Assembly (NCBI RefSeq): GCF_947502415.1
Contig: NZ_CANMZV010000005.1
Location: forward strand, 1-64,000
Length of the DNA: 64,000 nt
Reading direction: 5' to 3'
Source: an uncultured Photobacterium sp.
GTDB taxonomy: Bacteria > Pseudomonadota > Gammaproteobacteria > Enterobacterales > Vibrionaceae
Made by a program: the position numbers and the translations under genes
Part shown: positions 7,487 through 16,701 of the stretch, piece after piece
Layout of the letters: each line of letters starts with the position of its first letter
Numbering within the stretch: position 1 is the stretch's first letter
The notes under the pieces: model-generated
What the model saw: the letters and a program-made list of their open reading frames with translations, nothing else
Told to the model about the DNA's origin: nothing
Database searches by the model: none

Positions 7487-10400
7487 TTACTTCACCTTTT
7501 CCACATTAACCAGAAATGCCTTGTACTCGGATGTTTGCGAGTTGGCATCACCGACGCTCGGCGTCAGGGTGTTCGCCAGATAGCTAGGCTTGGTATGCCC
7601 CTCATAGCCCCAGTGGATCGGGATCCCCACGGTATGAACGGTCTGGCCATTGACGTGCAGCGGTGCAATACGCTTCGTTACATACGCCTTGGCCTCAATA
7701 AAGCCTCGCTTGGACGAAACTCGGATCATGTCGGCATTCTTGATCCCTTTCTCGTTCGCCAGCTCAACACCGATTTCGATGAACTGCTCCGGCTGAACAA
7801 TCGCATTCAGGCGTGCATGGCTGGTCCAGGTGTGGAAGTGCTCCGTCAGGCGGTACGTGGTACCGATGTACGGGAAAGCTTCTTTGTCACCAAGTTGGGC
7901 CAAATCATCTTTGAAGATCCGTGCTGCCGGATTCGACACTACATTCTTATGCAGCGGGTTAGTACCCAGCGGCGTTTCGAATGGTTCATAGTGTTCCGGG
8001 AACGGGCCTTCGGCCATTTTGTCCAGAGCAAACAGGCGACCGACGCCTTCCGGTTGCATGATGAACGGACCGGCATTGCTCGATGGCGGCAGCTTGGCAT
8101 TGAAGTCCGGTACATCCGGGCCAATCCAGCGGTTGTTTTTCCATTCCACTAGGGTGCGGCGTTTATCCCACGGTGTACCATCCGGCTTGGTTGAAGCACG
8201 GTTATACAGTACCCGGCGGTTTGCCGGCCACGACCATGCCCAGTTCGGCGTCAGGCCTAAACCGGATGGGTCGCTGTTGTCACGGCGTGCCGTGAGGTTG
8301 CCATCTTCGGTCCAGCTACCGGCATAAAGCCAGCAGGCTGCGTTGGTTGAGCCGTCGGCTTTCATTTCTGAGAAGCCTGATAGCTGCTTGCCCTGAGTAT
8401 TTTTACCGTTAAGTTCTTTAGCCAGCTCAATCGTTTGTGGCTCTTCAGGGTTGGCATAATCCCAGTTGAGCGACAGGATCGGATCTGGATAAGTACCGCC
8501 TTCGTGCTGATACATTTCACGCATCTTCAGGAATATACCGGCAAGGATCTCTGCATCGCCCTTCGCCTCGGCTGGTTTATCAGCCGCTTTCCAGTGCCAC
8601 TGCAGCCAGCGTGAAGAGTTGACGATAGTGCCGTCTTCTTCAGCAAAGCAGGCTGTCGGCAGGCGGAATACCTCGGTATCGATGCTTGCGGTATCAACCT
8701 CGTTCACATTTGGCTTGTGCTGCCAGAAGGTGGAGGTTTCGGTTACCAGCGGATCGATAACGATCAGGTACTTCAGCTTAGACAGGCTGTTGATGATCTT
8801 GTTTTTGTTCGACATGGACGCAAGCGGGTTGAAGCCCTGGCAGATATAGCCGTTCACTTCCCCTTTGTTCATCATCTCGAAGTACTTCATCATGTCGTAC
8901 ATCTGATCCCACTTCGGCATCATCTCAAAGCCCCAGCCGTTTTCGGCGGTCGCTTTGTCGCCCCAGAATGATTTCATCAGGGAGACGAAAAATGCCGGGT
9001 AGTGCTGCCAGTAATTGGTCTGATCTGGTCGCAGTGGCATAGGTGTATGATGCTGAATGTAAGTATCAAAGTTGATGTCTTTATCCGACGGCAGTTTCAG
9101 GTATCCCGGCAGGCTTTGTGCCAGCAGGCCAAGGTCGGTGATCCCCTGAATATTTGAGTGACCACGCAGGGCGTTAACACCGCCGCCAGCCATGCCCATA
9201 TTACCCAGCAGCAACTGAACCATTGCCATCGAACGGATGTTTTCAGCGCCTTTTGAGTGCTGAGTCCAGCCTGTCGCGTACAGGATTGTCGCCGTCTTAT
9301 TGTCGGCTGCTGTCGCGGCAAGTAATTTACAAATTTTCTTGTAGTCGTCGATTGGCGTACCGCAGATGTTGGTGACAACTTCCGGGGTATAGCGGGCCAC
9401 GTGCTCTTTTAACAAGTTCCATACACAACGCGGATGCTGTAGGGTTTCATCCGTTAGTGCATGGCCGTTGTCATCAAGCTGATAGAACCAGGTGCTACGG
9501 TCATATTGACGATTCTCTGCATCGTAGCCAGAGAACAAACCATCGTGGAACGCATAATCGTCGCGCACGATAAAGCTCGCGTTGGTATACGCTTTTACAT
9601 ACTCGTGATTCACCTGGTCGGTTTCGAGCAGGTAACGGATCACGCCAAGCAGGAACGCAATATCGCTACCGGAACGGATCGGCGAATAGTGTTCAGCTAA
9701 AGCGGCTGTACGGGTAAAGCGAGGATCGACAACGATGAGTTCAGCGTTGTTGTGCTTTTGTGCTTCCACTACCCAGCGGAAACCGACAGGGTGAGCTTCA
9801 GCGGCGTTACCGCCCATAACCAGGATCAGATCAGCGTTTTTAATATCTACCCAGTGATTGGTCATCGCGCCGCGGCCAAATGTTGGAGCAAGACTTGCTA
9901 CCGTAGGGCCGTGTCAAACGCGTGCTTGGGTATCGACTGAAACCATTCCAATACCGCGGGCAAACTTCTGGGTTAACCAGCCGTTTTCATTGCTTTCAGC
10001 TGAAGCACAAAGCATCCCGGTGGATAGCCAGCGGTTAACGGTAGTACCTTGCTCGTTGGTTTGGATCAGGTTGGCATCGCGGTCTTGCTTCATTAGCTTA
10101 GCAATGCGGGTGAAGGCTTCATCCCATGAGATACGCTGCCACTTGTCTGAACCCGGAGCGCGGTATTCAGGGTATTTAAGGCGTTGTTCGCTATTGATGA
10201 AGTCAGCCAGGCCGGCACCTTTAGGGCACAGTGCGCCACGGCTTACCGGATGATCCGGATCACCTTCGACATGGAAGACTTTCTGTTTGATATCACCCGC
10301 ACCATCACCCATGCTGTAAATTAGCAGGCCACAACCAACAGAGCAGTATGAACATGTATTTCGTGTTTCTTTCGCGGCAGTTAATTTAAAATCCCGTGCC

Positions 10401-10501
10401 TGAGCCCAGGCTTTTTTCGGGATCGCTGCCAGCGATGCAATTGAAGTGCTCACAACACTTCCAGCGCATAATTTAAATAATTGACGTCTACTTATATTCA
10501 A
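7487..10501 (-). CDS. fdoG: formate dehydrogenase alpha subunit, selenocysteine protein
   Basis: The catalytic molybdenum/selenium subunit of periplasmic formate dehydrogenase (formate to CO2). It is one gene read through an in-frame TGA at 9914-9916. The residues before it (VSVDTQARV) and after it (HGPTVASLAPTFGRGAMTNHW) match the FdnG/FdoG selenocysteine site. With a TTG start at 10501 the protein is 1004 residues and Sec is residue 196, as in E. coli FdnG. That start gives MNISRRQLFK, a Tat twin-arginine signal, and lies five bases after aagcgag. A TTG two codons earlier is the alternative. An N-terminal CSYCSVGC plus RGALCPKG binds [4Fe-4S]. It is divergent from fdhD. Confidence 0.96.
9873..9916 (-). 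promoter_or_regulatory. SECIS element of fdoG
   Basis: Immediately after the UGA, the mRNA can fold with ggcc (9910-9907) pairing to ggcc (9877-9874) and an apical stem gg-agcaa/ttgct-cc around a guc loop. This is the position, size and apical sequence expected for a bacterial SECIS recognised by SelB. It supports reading the UGA as selenocysteine rather than a stop. Confidence 0.85.
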
Positions 10502-10601
10502 AGTCAACTCGCTTAGTTTATTAAATAATAATTGTATTACAAAGGAAGTTCGTTATTCTAACGGCAATTTCAATGTCGTCAATAATTAGTATATTAAGTT
10601 T

Positions 10602-11429
10602 ATGCTTTGTAATTTAACCCGAAGTAAATCTATTGATTATGTAGAATATTCAGAGATGGAAATAATTAAATATGAGAATGGAATAAAAACAGAATGTGTC
10701 GATTTTATTGCTGAGGAAGTGCCAGTTGCACTTATTTATAATGGTATTTCCCATGCGGTAATGATGGCAACTCCCTCGGAATTAAAGAGCTTCGCGATAG
10801 GTTTTTCTTTATCAGAAAGAATTATTAAAGATATTAAAGAAATAAAACATATTGAAATAAAAAATAATATAGAAGGCGTTGAAGTTCATATTGAGTTGCA
10901 AATGCGGCGTTTTATGGCGTTAAAGGAGAGACGCCGAAGTATGGTTGGCAGAACGGGTTGTGGTTTGTGCGGTGTTGAGCATTTAAAGCAGGCAATAAAA
11001 CCTGTGTCACAGGTATCTAATGCAAACACAATTAGCTTATCTGTTATAAATCAATCTATTGATGTGTTGCGTCAGAGTCAGTTGCTAGCCAGGACTACAG
11101 GTTGTACTCATGCAGCTGTTTGGTTGGATCCTACCGGGGAAGTAAAGGCGATTTATGAGGATGTAGGCCGTCATATTGCAATGGATAAGCTCATTGGTGC
11201 CAGGGCCCAAAGCGAAGGTTTACAGCAAGGCGCTATTCTAATTACTAGCCGGGCGAGTTATGAAATAGTGCAGAAAGCAACCTCGGTAGGTGTGGAAATA
11301 TTATTAGCTGTTTCTGCGCCAACAGCATTAGCCATAAAGCTGGCTAATGATTCTGGTTTAACGTTGGTTGGTTTTTGTCGTGAGGGACGTGCTGTTATTT
11401 ATACCCATAAGCACCGAATAATGACTTAG
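10602..11429 (+). CDS. fdhD: formate dehydrogenase sulfurtransferase FdhD
   Basis: A 275-residue cytoplasmic protein that takes sulfur from IscS and passes it to the molybdenum cofactor of formate dehydrogenase. The family CxxC lies in GRTGCGLCG (Cys120 and Cys123), and the C-terminal ITSRASYEIVQKA and GFCREGRAVIYT blocks are typical. It is transcribed away from fdoG across a 100-bp A+T-rich promoter region, as in E. coli. The start could be residue 1 or Met19. The 5' half is clearly richer in A+T (many aaa/aat/ata codons) than neighbouring genes. Confidence 0.93.
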   Translation: MLCNLTRSKSIDYVEYSEMEIIKYENGIKTECVDFIAEEVPVALIYNGISHAVMMATPSELKSFAIGFSLSERIIKDIKEIKHIEIKNNIEGVEVHIELQMRRFMALKERRRSMVGRTGCGLCGVEHLKQAIKPVSQVSNANTISLSVINQSIDVLRQSQLLARTTGCTHAAVWLDPTGEVKAIYEDVGRHIAMDKLIGARAQSEGLQQGAILITSRASYEIVQKATSVGVEILLAVSAPTALAIKLANDSGLTLVGFCREGRAVIYTHKHRIMT

Positions 11430-11764
11430 AATACTAATTAATACCTAATAATTACTAAAGCAGATACTAGTCTTTAAATATACCCTACATGAATGATTTA
11501 TTATGTAGGGCTGAAACTATTTGTCGTAATTATATGGTTAAGGTTGTTGGTAGTGATTGCTAATAAATCATAATCATGGCTTTTAAATACCAAGAAATAA
11601 CACTAAGTACGTAATTATTACCAATACTACCCTAATATTATCTGGGCGTTGTTTGACCTTTGGCGGAAGTCTTGCGTTTTAAGCCCAATGCAGATCATGT
11701 ACCATTGCTCTATTGTGCTGAGAGCCGTAAACACACGAGCGCGCTAGAGGAATAGGAAGGCAAG
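11430..11764. other. intergenic region between fdhD and the SorC-type regulator
   Basis: No gene is seen. One inverted repeat stands out: ccctacat (11483-11490) and atgtaggg (11503-11510) with a 12-base spacer and no T run. It lies 54 bp after fdhD and may be a weak terminator or an operator for the next gene. The remainder is A+T-rich. Confidence 0.5.
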
Positions 11765-12745
11765 ATGAGCCAGGTGATGAGTGACCCTCAACAAGTAGAC
11801 AGTGATCTGCTGACAGAAATTGCGATTGCGTATTATCAGGATGGGGCAACGCAGGAAGAGATCTCGAAAAAATTTGGTATGTCGCGAGCTAAAGTCGGTC
11901 GCTTGCTGCGACGGGCTCGTGATGAAGGGGTTGTTGAGATCACCGTCAAATATCACCCGGTATTCAGTGAAAAGTTGGAGCAGCAACTGATAGAGCGATT
12001 CAATTTGAAGCGGGCACTGATTGCATTGGATCAACCGGATGATGAAACTCAGCGTCAGCAGGTGGCTAGTCTGGTATCGAGCTATCTGGCATCGACTTTG
12101 ACCGATGATATGGTGGTTACTGTCGGTCAGGGGCGAAACATCGCCTCAATTGCCAGCCATGTGGGTGTTGTTCCTCATCGTAAGTGTCGTTTTGTCTGTG
12201 GGATCGGCGGTACTCACCGTTCGGGTAATGCGATTAATGCTGACCATATTTGCCGTCAGTTGGCGAAGAAATATGACGGGATCAGTGAAACCTTGTATGC
12301 ACCTGCCTATGTAGAAGATATCAAGGTCAAAGAAGCCTTCATGCAAAACGGTACGGTGAAAGAGACGCTGGACCGTGCCCGCCGTGCTGATGTGGCGTTG
12401 GTCGGGGTGGGCGATATGGATGAGAACAGCCATATGGTTAAGCTGGGCTGGTTTTCGCCGCAGGAGATTGTTGAAGCCCGTATTCGCAAAGGTGTAGTGG
12501 GTGATATTGCCGGCTATGACTTTTTCGATAGCCAAGGGCAGAAAGCCGATACCAGGATGAGTGACCGGGTGATTGGCCTTAGTATGGACGAGCTTCGCCA
12601 TATTCCGACTGTCGTGGTAACCGCTGCCGAAAACAGTAAGGCTCTGGCTCTGTTGGGGGCGTTGCGTTCGGGGGTGGTGGATGTACTGGCAACCAGCGTG
12701 AGTAACGCGCTGACGATACTGAATCTGGATCAGCAGATGAAGTAA
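11765..12745 (+). CDS. SorC/DeoR-type sugar-binding transcriptional regulator
   Basis: A 326-residue DNA-binding regulator. An N-terminal helix-turn-helix (DGATQEEISKKFGMSRAKV, about residues 26-44) is followed by a SorC-family phosphosugar-binding domain of the NagB-like fold (GQGRNIAS, ADVALVGVGDMD, DIAGYDFFD). Such proteins respond to phosphorylated sugars and control a nearby catabolic operon. No sugar genes adjoin this one, so the target and ligand are unknown. An alternative start is Met5. It ends before a good terminator and is monocistronic. Confidence 0.85.
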   Translation: MSQVMSDPQQVDSDLLTEIAIAYYQDGATQEEISKKFGMSRAKVGRLLRRARDEGVVEITVKYHPVFSEKLEQQLIERFNLKRALIALDQPDDETQRQQVASLVSSYLASTLTDDMVVTVGQGRNIASIASHVGVVPHRKCRFVCGIGGTHRSGNAINADHICRQLAKKYDGISETLYAPAYVEDIKVKEAFMQNGTVKETLDRARRADVALVGVGDMDENSHMVKLGWFSPQEIVEARIRKGVVGDIAGYDFFDSQGQKADTRMSDRVIGLSMDELRHIPTVVVTAAENSKALALLGALRSGVVDVLATSVSNALTILNLDQQMK

Positions 12746-12765
12746 CAGGCATTACGGATGGATAG

Positions 12766-12789
12766 GGCTGCATATTTGCAGCCTTTTTT
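12766..12789 (+). terminator. terminator of the SorC-type regulator gene
   Basis: ggctgca and tgcagcc form a 7-bp stem followed by six T, 20 bp after the stop codon. Confidence 0.85.
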
Positions 12790-12866
12790 GTACTTGTGCT
12801 TTGCCACAGGTTGCTATGCTTTTTAGATACTGAGGGGAATATTTCAAGGATTGGAGAAGGAACAAG

Positions 12867-13703
12867 GTGTTGAGAACAGTATTGTTATCGCTGTTGTGGC
12901 TGGTGGTCGTTCAGCCTGTTACAGCCAGTCCGTGGGAGAAAGTTGATGCTCCCACCAAAGGAGAGTCGGAGTCCATTGGTGCTTACAATAATGGTTGCCT
13001 GGCGGGGGGAGAAGATTTGCCCTTACAAGGTGACGGGTATCAGGTGATGCGCTCTCATCGCGGGCGTTATTATGGTCATCCGGATACGATCGCATTTCTG
13101 CGTGATTTGTCGCAGCGGGTGCAAAAACTGGAGCTTGGGCAGCTGTTGGTCGGTGATATTGCTATGCCGCGTGGTGGACGTTTTTCTTCCGGTCATGCCA
13201 GCCACCAGACCGGCCTTGATGCCGATATCTGGCTGAAGTTGACCGACAAGCCGTTATCGCAAGAGGAGCTGATTGACGTTGAGCCGTTGCCGATGGTTCA
13301 TCTCAAGGATTACAAAATTAACCAGGAAAACTGGGGCAAGGAGCAAGCGAAGCTGGTACAGCTCGCGGCTATTGATGAGCGTGTGGCCCGTATTTTTGTC
13401 CACCCGGTGATAAAAGAACAGCTGTGTAAGCGTGATTGGGCTGCTCGGGGGTGGTTGCGTAAAGTCCGGCCTTGGTGGGGGCATTATTACCATTTCCATG
13501 TCCGGCTTCACTGCCCGGAAGGAGATAGTAGCTGCAGGCCACAAAATGCTCCGCCATCAGGAGACGGGTGCGGTGCGGAGCTGGCGTCGTGGAAGCCCAA
13601 GGTGAAGCCGCAACCACAACCGCAGAAAAAGAAAGTGGTGAAGAAGGCGAGGAAGAAGCTATCTAAGCCGCCAGAGCAGTGCCTGGCATTGCTTCGCAAC
13701 TGA
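12867..13703 (+). CDS. mepA: penicillin-insensitive murein endopeptidase MepA
   Basis: A 278-residue periplasmic zinc peptidase (M74 family) that cuts D-Ala-meso-DAP crosslinks in peptidoglycan. A signal peptide spans about residues 1-20 (cut after VTA). Zinc and catalytic residues are visible in SSGHASHQTGLDAD (His110, His113, Asp120) and GHYYHFHVRLHC (His206, His209, His211). The C-terminal ~25 residues are a lysine/proline-rich tail. The start is GTG with aagga eight bases upstream. The tail KPQPQPQKKKVVKKARKK is unusual and could be a cell-wall binding segment. Confidence 0.93.
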   Translation: MLRTVLLSLLWLVVVQPVTASPWEKVDAPTKGESESIGAYNNGCLAGGEDLPLQGDGYQVMRSHRGRYYGHPDTIAFLRDLSQRVQKLELGQLLVGDIAMPRGGRFSSGHASHQTGLDADIWLKLTDKPLSQEELIDVEPLPMVHLKDYKINQENWGKEQAKLVQLAAIDERVARIFVHPVIKEQLCKRDWAARGWLRKVRPWWGHYYHFHVRLHCPEGDSSCRPQNAPPSGDGCGAELASWKPKVKPQPQPQKKKVVKKARKKLSKPPEQCLALLRN

Positions 13704-13708
13704 TATGA

Positions 13709-13732
13709 AAAAAGCGCCTTGCGGCGCTTTTT
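13709..13732. terminator. bidirectional terminator between mepA and yfhL
   Basis: aaaaagcgcc and ggcgcttttt form a perfect 10-bp stem with loop ttgc, and both strands end in T. It can stop transcription from mepA on the plus strand and from trhP-yfhL on the minus strand. Confidence 0.9.
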
Positions 13733-13752
13733 GTATTGGGTTGCTCGGATGA

Positions 13753-14007
13753 TTAAGCAAGACCTTGTAGGGTAACGAACTTTTCGAGCAGCTCGTCGTC
13801 AGTCTCGACATGATTCGGGTCGGTGATAATGCAGTTGGTAATAGGGCAAACCGACTGGCAGGTTGGTTTGTCATAATGACCTTTACACTCGGTGCATTTA
13901 TCTGGGTCGATCTCGTAGATCTCATCACCCATGATGATCGCTTCGTTTGGACACTCCGGATCACACATGTCGCAGTTAATGCACTTTTTGGTAATTAGCA
14001 GTGCCAT
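13753..14007 (-). CDS. yfhL: 2[4Fe-4S] ferredoxin, YfhL type
   Basis: An 84-residue low-potential ferredoxin with two cluster-binding cysteine groups (CINCDMCDPEC and CTECKGHYDKPTCQSVCP) and the extended C-terminus of the YfhL/Alvin-type family. The first cysteine of the second cluster is in the insertion-bearing CTEC-x7-C form. It begins five bases after trhP ends, so the two are almost certainly cotranscribed. It probably supplies electrons or supports the Fe-S state of TrhP; this is inferred from the gene pairing. Confidence 0.93.
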   Translation of the reverse strand: MALLITKKCINCDMCDPECPNEAIIMGDEIYEIDPDKCTECKGHYDKPTCQSVCPITNCIITDPNHVETDDELLEKFVTLQGLA

Positions 14008-14012
14008 AGTGA

Positions 14013-15404
14013 TTACTTGCTGTCTTTTGGTGCGTGAGGGTTACGAGTGTTCTCACCTGTGTTCAGGTTACGCATCAGCAGGCCATATTCCAGATTCATA
14101 TCTTGAGGAACCGGGATAAATACGAAGTGACCGTTGCCTTTTGCATCATCGATAGACTCTGACTTGCGGTTTTCCATCATCTCAAGGTTGAAGATCACGT
14201 TGCCTTGCGGTGTCATCATTTCTAGGCTGTCACCAACAACGAATTTGTTCTTCACTTCAACTTCAGCCAGATCGCCGCGGCGTTTGCCGGTGAACTCACC
14301 AACAAACTGCTGCGAGTCAGAGATCGAATAACCGTAGTCATAGTTCTGGTAAGAATCGTGGGTGTGACGGCGAAGGAAGCCTTCGGTGTAGCCACGGTGC
14401 GCCAGGCTTTCCAGCGTACCCATCAGGCTTTCGTCAAATGGCTTACCGGCAACTGCGTCATCAATTGCTTTACGGTAAACCTGCGCGGTACGGGCACAGT
14501 AGTAGAATGATTTGGTACGGCCTTCGATTTTCAGTGAGTGCACGCCCATCTTAGTCAAACGCTCAACGTGCTGGATAGCGCGCAGATCTTTTGAGTTCAT
14601 GATGTAAGTGCCGTGCTCATCTTCGAATGCCGCCATTTTTTCTTCCGGGCGGTGGCTTTCGCTCAGCAGTACAACTTCATCGGTTGGTTTACCCAGGCCG
14701 ATAGTATTATCCGGACGCTCGGCTTCTTGCATCTGAACGGCTGATGCATTTTGAATTTCAACAATCTGGCCAGCGTCGTTTTCTGTCGCTTTTTCAGTTT
14801 TGTATTCCCAGCGACATGCATTGGTGCAAGTACCCTGGTTCGGGTCACGCTTGTTGATGTAGCCAGAAAGCAGGCAGCGGCCAGAATAAGCCATGCACAG
14901 TGCACCGTGGACGAAAATTTCCAGCTCGGTGTTAGGGCATTTCTCACGGATTTCTTCGATTTCTTCCAGTGACAGCTCGCGCGATAGGATCACACGCTCA
15001 ACGCCCTGGGTTTCCCAGAATTTTACGGTCGCCCAGTTAACGGCGTTCGCCTGTACAGACAGGTGAATAGGCATTTCAGGGAAGTTCTCGCGAACCAGCA
15101 TGATAAGGCCAGGGTCAGACATGATCAGGGCATCAGGGCCCATGTCGACGATTGGCTTAAGGTCGCGGATAAACGTTTTTAGCTTAGAGTTATGCGGCTG
15201 AATGTTACATACCACGTAAAGCTTCTTGCCTTGGGCGTGTGCTTCATCGATACCGATTTTCAGGTTCTCGTGGTTGAACTCGTTGTTACGTACGCGAAGG
15301 CTGTAACGAGGTTGGCCAGCGTAGACAGCATCGGCACCATAGGCGAATGCGTAACGCATGTTTTTCAGACTGCCCGCAGGCGATAACAATTCAGGTTTAA
15401 ACAT
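14013..15404 (-). CDS. trhP: tRNA U34 hydroxylation protein TrhP (YegQ, U32 peptidase family)
   Basis: A 463-residue U32-family protein nearly collinear with E. coli YegQ/TrhP, which takes part in prephenate-dependent formation of 5-hydroxyuridine at the tRNA wobble position. Conserved blocks include FKPELLSPAGSLKNM at the start, LSVQANAVNW, VHGALCMAYSGRCLLS and CTNACRWEYK, whose cysteines are candidate Fe-S ligands. I start at 15404 (MFKPELL) to match the family, although the frame is open 15 codons further upstream. It is followed by yfhL after five bases. Confidence 0.93.
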   Translation of the reverse strand: MFKPELLSPAGSLKNMRYAFAYGADAVYAGQPRYSLRVRNNEFNHENLKIGIDEAHAQGKKLYVVCNIQPHNSKLKTFIRDLKPIVDMGPDALIMSDPGLIMLVRENFPEMPIHLSVQANAVNWATVKFWETQGVERVILSRELSLEEIEEIREKCPNTELEIFVHGALCMAYSGRCLLSGYINKRDPNQGTCTNACRWEYKTEKATENDAGQIVEIQNASAVQMQEAERPDNTIGLGKPTDEVVLLSESHRPEEKMAAFEDEHGTYIMNSKDLRAIQHVERLTKMGVHSLKIEGRTKSFYYCARTAQVYRKAIDDAVAGKPFDESLMGTLESLAHRGYTEGFLRRHTHDSYQNYDYGYSISDSQQFVGEFTGKRRGDLAEVEVKNKFVVGDSLEMMTPQGNVIFNLEMMENRKSESIDDAKGNGHFVFIPVPQDMNLEYGLLMRNLNTGENTRNPHAPKDSK

Positions 15405-15634
15405 AGCTCTTATAATTCCAGTGTCTGATTGCAAATCAGGCCGTATCACAGGGGGATACGGGTGTGAGGCGGGATTTTACTGTGATCCGCACCACAAAGG
15501 CAACGAAAATGGGTCAAAGCAATGAGTTTTGAGTGCCGGGAGGCAAGAAAAAAGAGAGAAGAATCAATAGAGGGTATAGGGGCTAGGAGAGTGAGGCACA
15601 ACAATTTGAAAGTTGTACCTCGCTTTCGGGATTT
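15405..15634. other. intergenic region with hairpins between rdgC and trhP
   Basis: Two short hairpins lie in the presumed trhP leader: ctgatt/aatcag at 15425-15439 and ccgtatc/gatacgg at 15441-15461. A third, gaggcacaac/gttgtacctc at 15593-15621, lies just past the rdgC stop on the minus strand and fits a weak terminator. No gene is seen. Confidence 0.5.
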
Positions 15635-16546
15635 TTACTCTTTCGCTTCCAGGCCGCCAAGTACCTCGAACAGGTTTGGCAGGAAGGCAGAGAATTCACC
15701 GCACATCAGGGACAGGTCGGCGTCGATGCGCTGAGCGATATCTTCGCGATCGATATCTTCGTTCTGATCTTTCAGCTCGTCAGAGAACTTCAGGCGCTTG
15801 ACGGTCAGGTCTTCACCAAGAACAAAGTCGATACGGTCCTGCCAGTTCAGAGCCAGCTTGGTTACCAGCTTGTCTGCTTCAATGTGGGCCATGATTTCAT
15901 CGCTGCTCAAATCCTGCTGTTTGCAGCGGATCACCCCACCATCTTCCAGAACCGCTTTTAGCTCGGCTTCTTCGCCAACGGTAAAGCCGTTTGGTGAGGT
16001 GTTTGAGCGAACCCACTCAGTCATAGTCAGTTCAGCCGGTTTTTCAGGGGTAACAGGAATAACTGGTAGGCTGCCGATGGATTTACGCAGTAGTGCCAGC
16101 AGATCTTCGGCTTTTTTGAAGCTGCCTGCATCAACCACGACATAGCCTTGCTTTGGCATGATCAGCGCGTAGGTTTGCTGGTGGCGGCTGAATGCGCGAG
16201 GTAGCAGATCCATCACAATTTCATCTTTGATGGTGTCTTTTTCGCTTTTCTTCAGCTTACGGCCAAGCTCTTGCTCCTGCGCTTCTACCTTGGCGTTCAT
16301 CGACTCTTTGATCACCGAGGCCGGTAGCATCTTTTCTTCTTTACGGGCACAGATCAGAATATTGTCGCCACTTACATGGGTGAACATATCACCGTGCTTG
16401 CCTAGGGCATGAACCCAGCCAAACTTTTGTATGTCTTGGCTACCACAAGGGGTAAAGCGAAACTCTTCCAGTTGTTTTTCAAGCTGATCCGGATTGAGTT
16501 CAATTTCACGGCTAAAGCGATAGGTCAGTACGTTTTTAAACCACAT
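15635..16546 (-). CDS. rdgC: recombination-associated protein RdgC
   Basis: A 303-residue DNA-binding protein of the RdgC family. It forms a ring around DNA and moderates RecA activity at replication forks. Diagnostic blocks are [52 protein letters not shown] and [14 protein letters not shown]. The length equals E. coli RdgC (303) when the start is the second of two adjacent Met codons (16546). The first (16549) is equally possible, with aggat 12 bases upstream. It is divergent from sbcD. Confidence 0.95.
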   Translation of the reverse strand: MWFKNVLTYRFSREIELNPDQLEKQLEEFRFTPCGSQDIQKFGWVHALGKHGDMFTHVSGDNILICARKEEKMLPASVIKESMNAKVEAQEQELGRKLKKSEKDTIKDEIVMDLLPRAFSRHQQTYALIMPKQGYVVVDAGSFKKAEDLLALLRKSIGSLPVIPVTPEKPAELTMTEWVRSNTSPNGFTVGEEAELKAVLEDGGVIRCKQQDLSSDEIMAHIEADKLVTKLALNWQDRIDFVLGEDLTVKRLKFSDELKDQNEDIDREDIAQRIDADLSLMCGEFSAFLPNLFEVLGGLEAKE

Positions 16547-16637
16547 CATGGCAGTTACAAATCCTAGGTTGTGCATCAGGCTGACAATCTTATTGCATTG
16601 CTTTGGTTTTGTCGCAATTTTTCTCTGGCTAACCGGC

Positions 16638-16665
16638 TTGGGAAATTCGATTTGTGGGGTACAAT
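16638..16665 (+). promoter_or_regulatory. candidate sigma-70 promoter for sbcDC
   Basis: TTGGGA (16638-16643) and TACAAT (16660-16665) with a 16-base spacer lie 36 bp before the sbcD start. This is a reasonable housekeeping promoter match; a transcription start has not been measured. Confidence 0.45.
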
Positions 16666-16701
16666 CGAGATAGTTTTCCTGACTGGCATATACATACCGC
16701 A

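Noticed and set aside
7406..8152. 248-codon open frame on the plus strand opposite fdoG
   Set aside because: It lies entirely antisense to well-conserved fdoG and fdoH sequence, has no family resemblance and reflects codon bias of the real gene.
9866..9916. fdoG as two genes or a nonsense-mutated pseudogene
   Set aside because: Residues on both sides of the TGA match one protein, a SECIS follows, and selA, selB and selC are adjacent.
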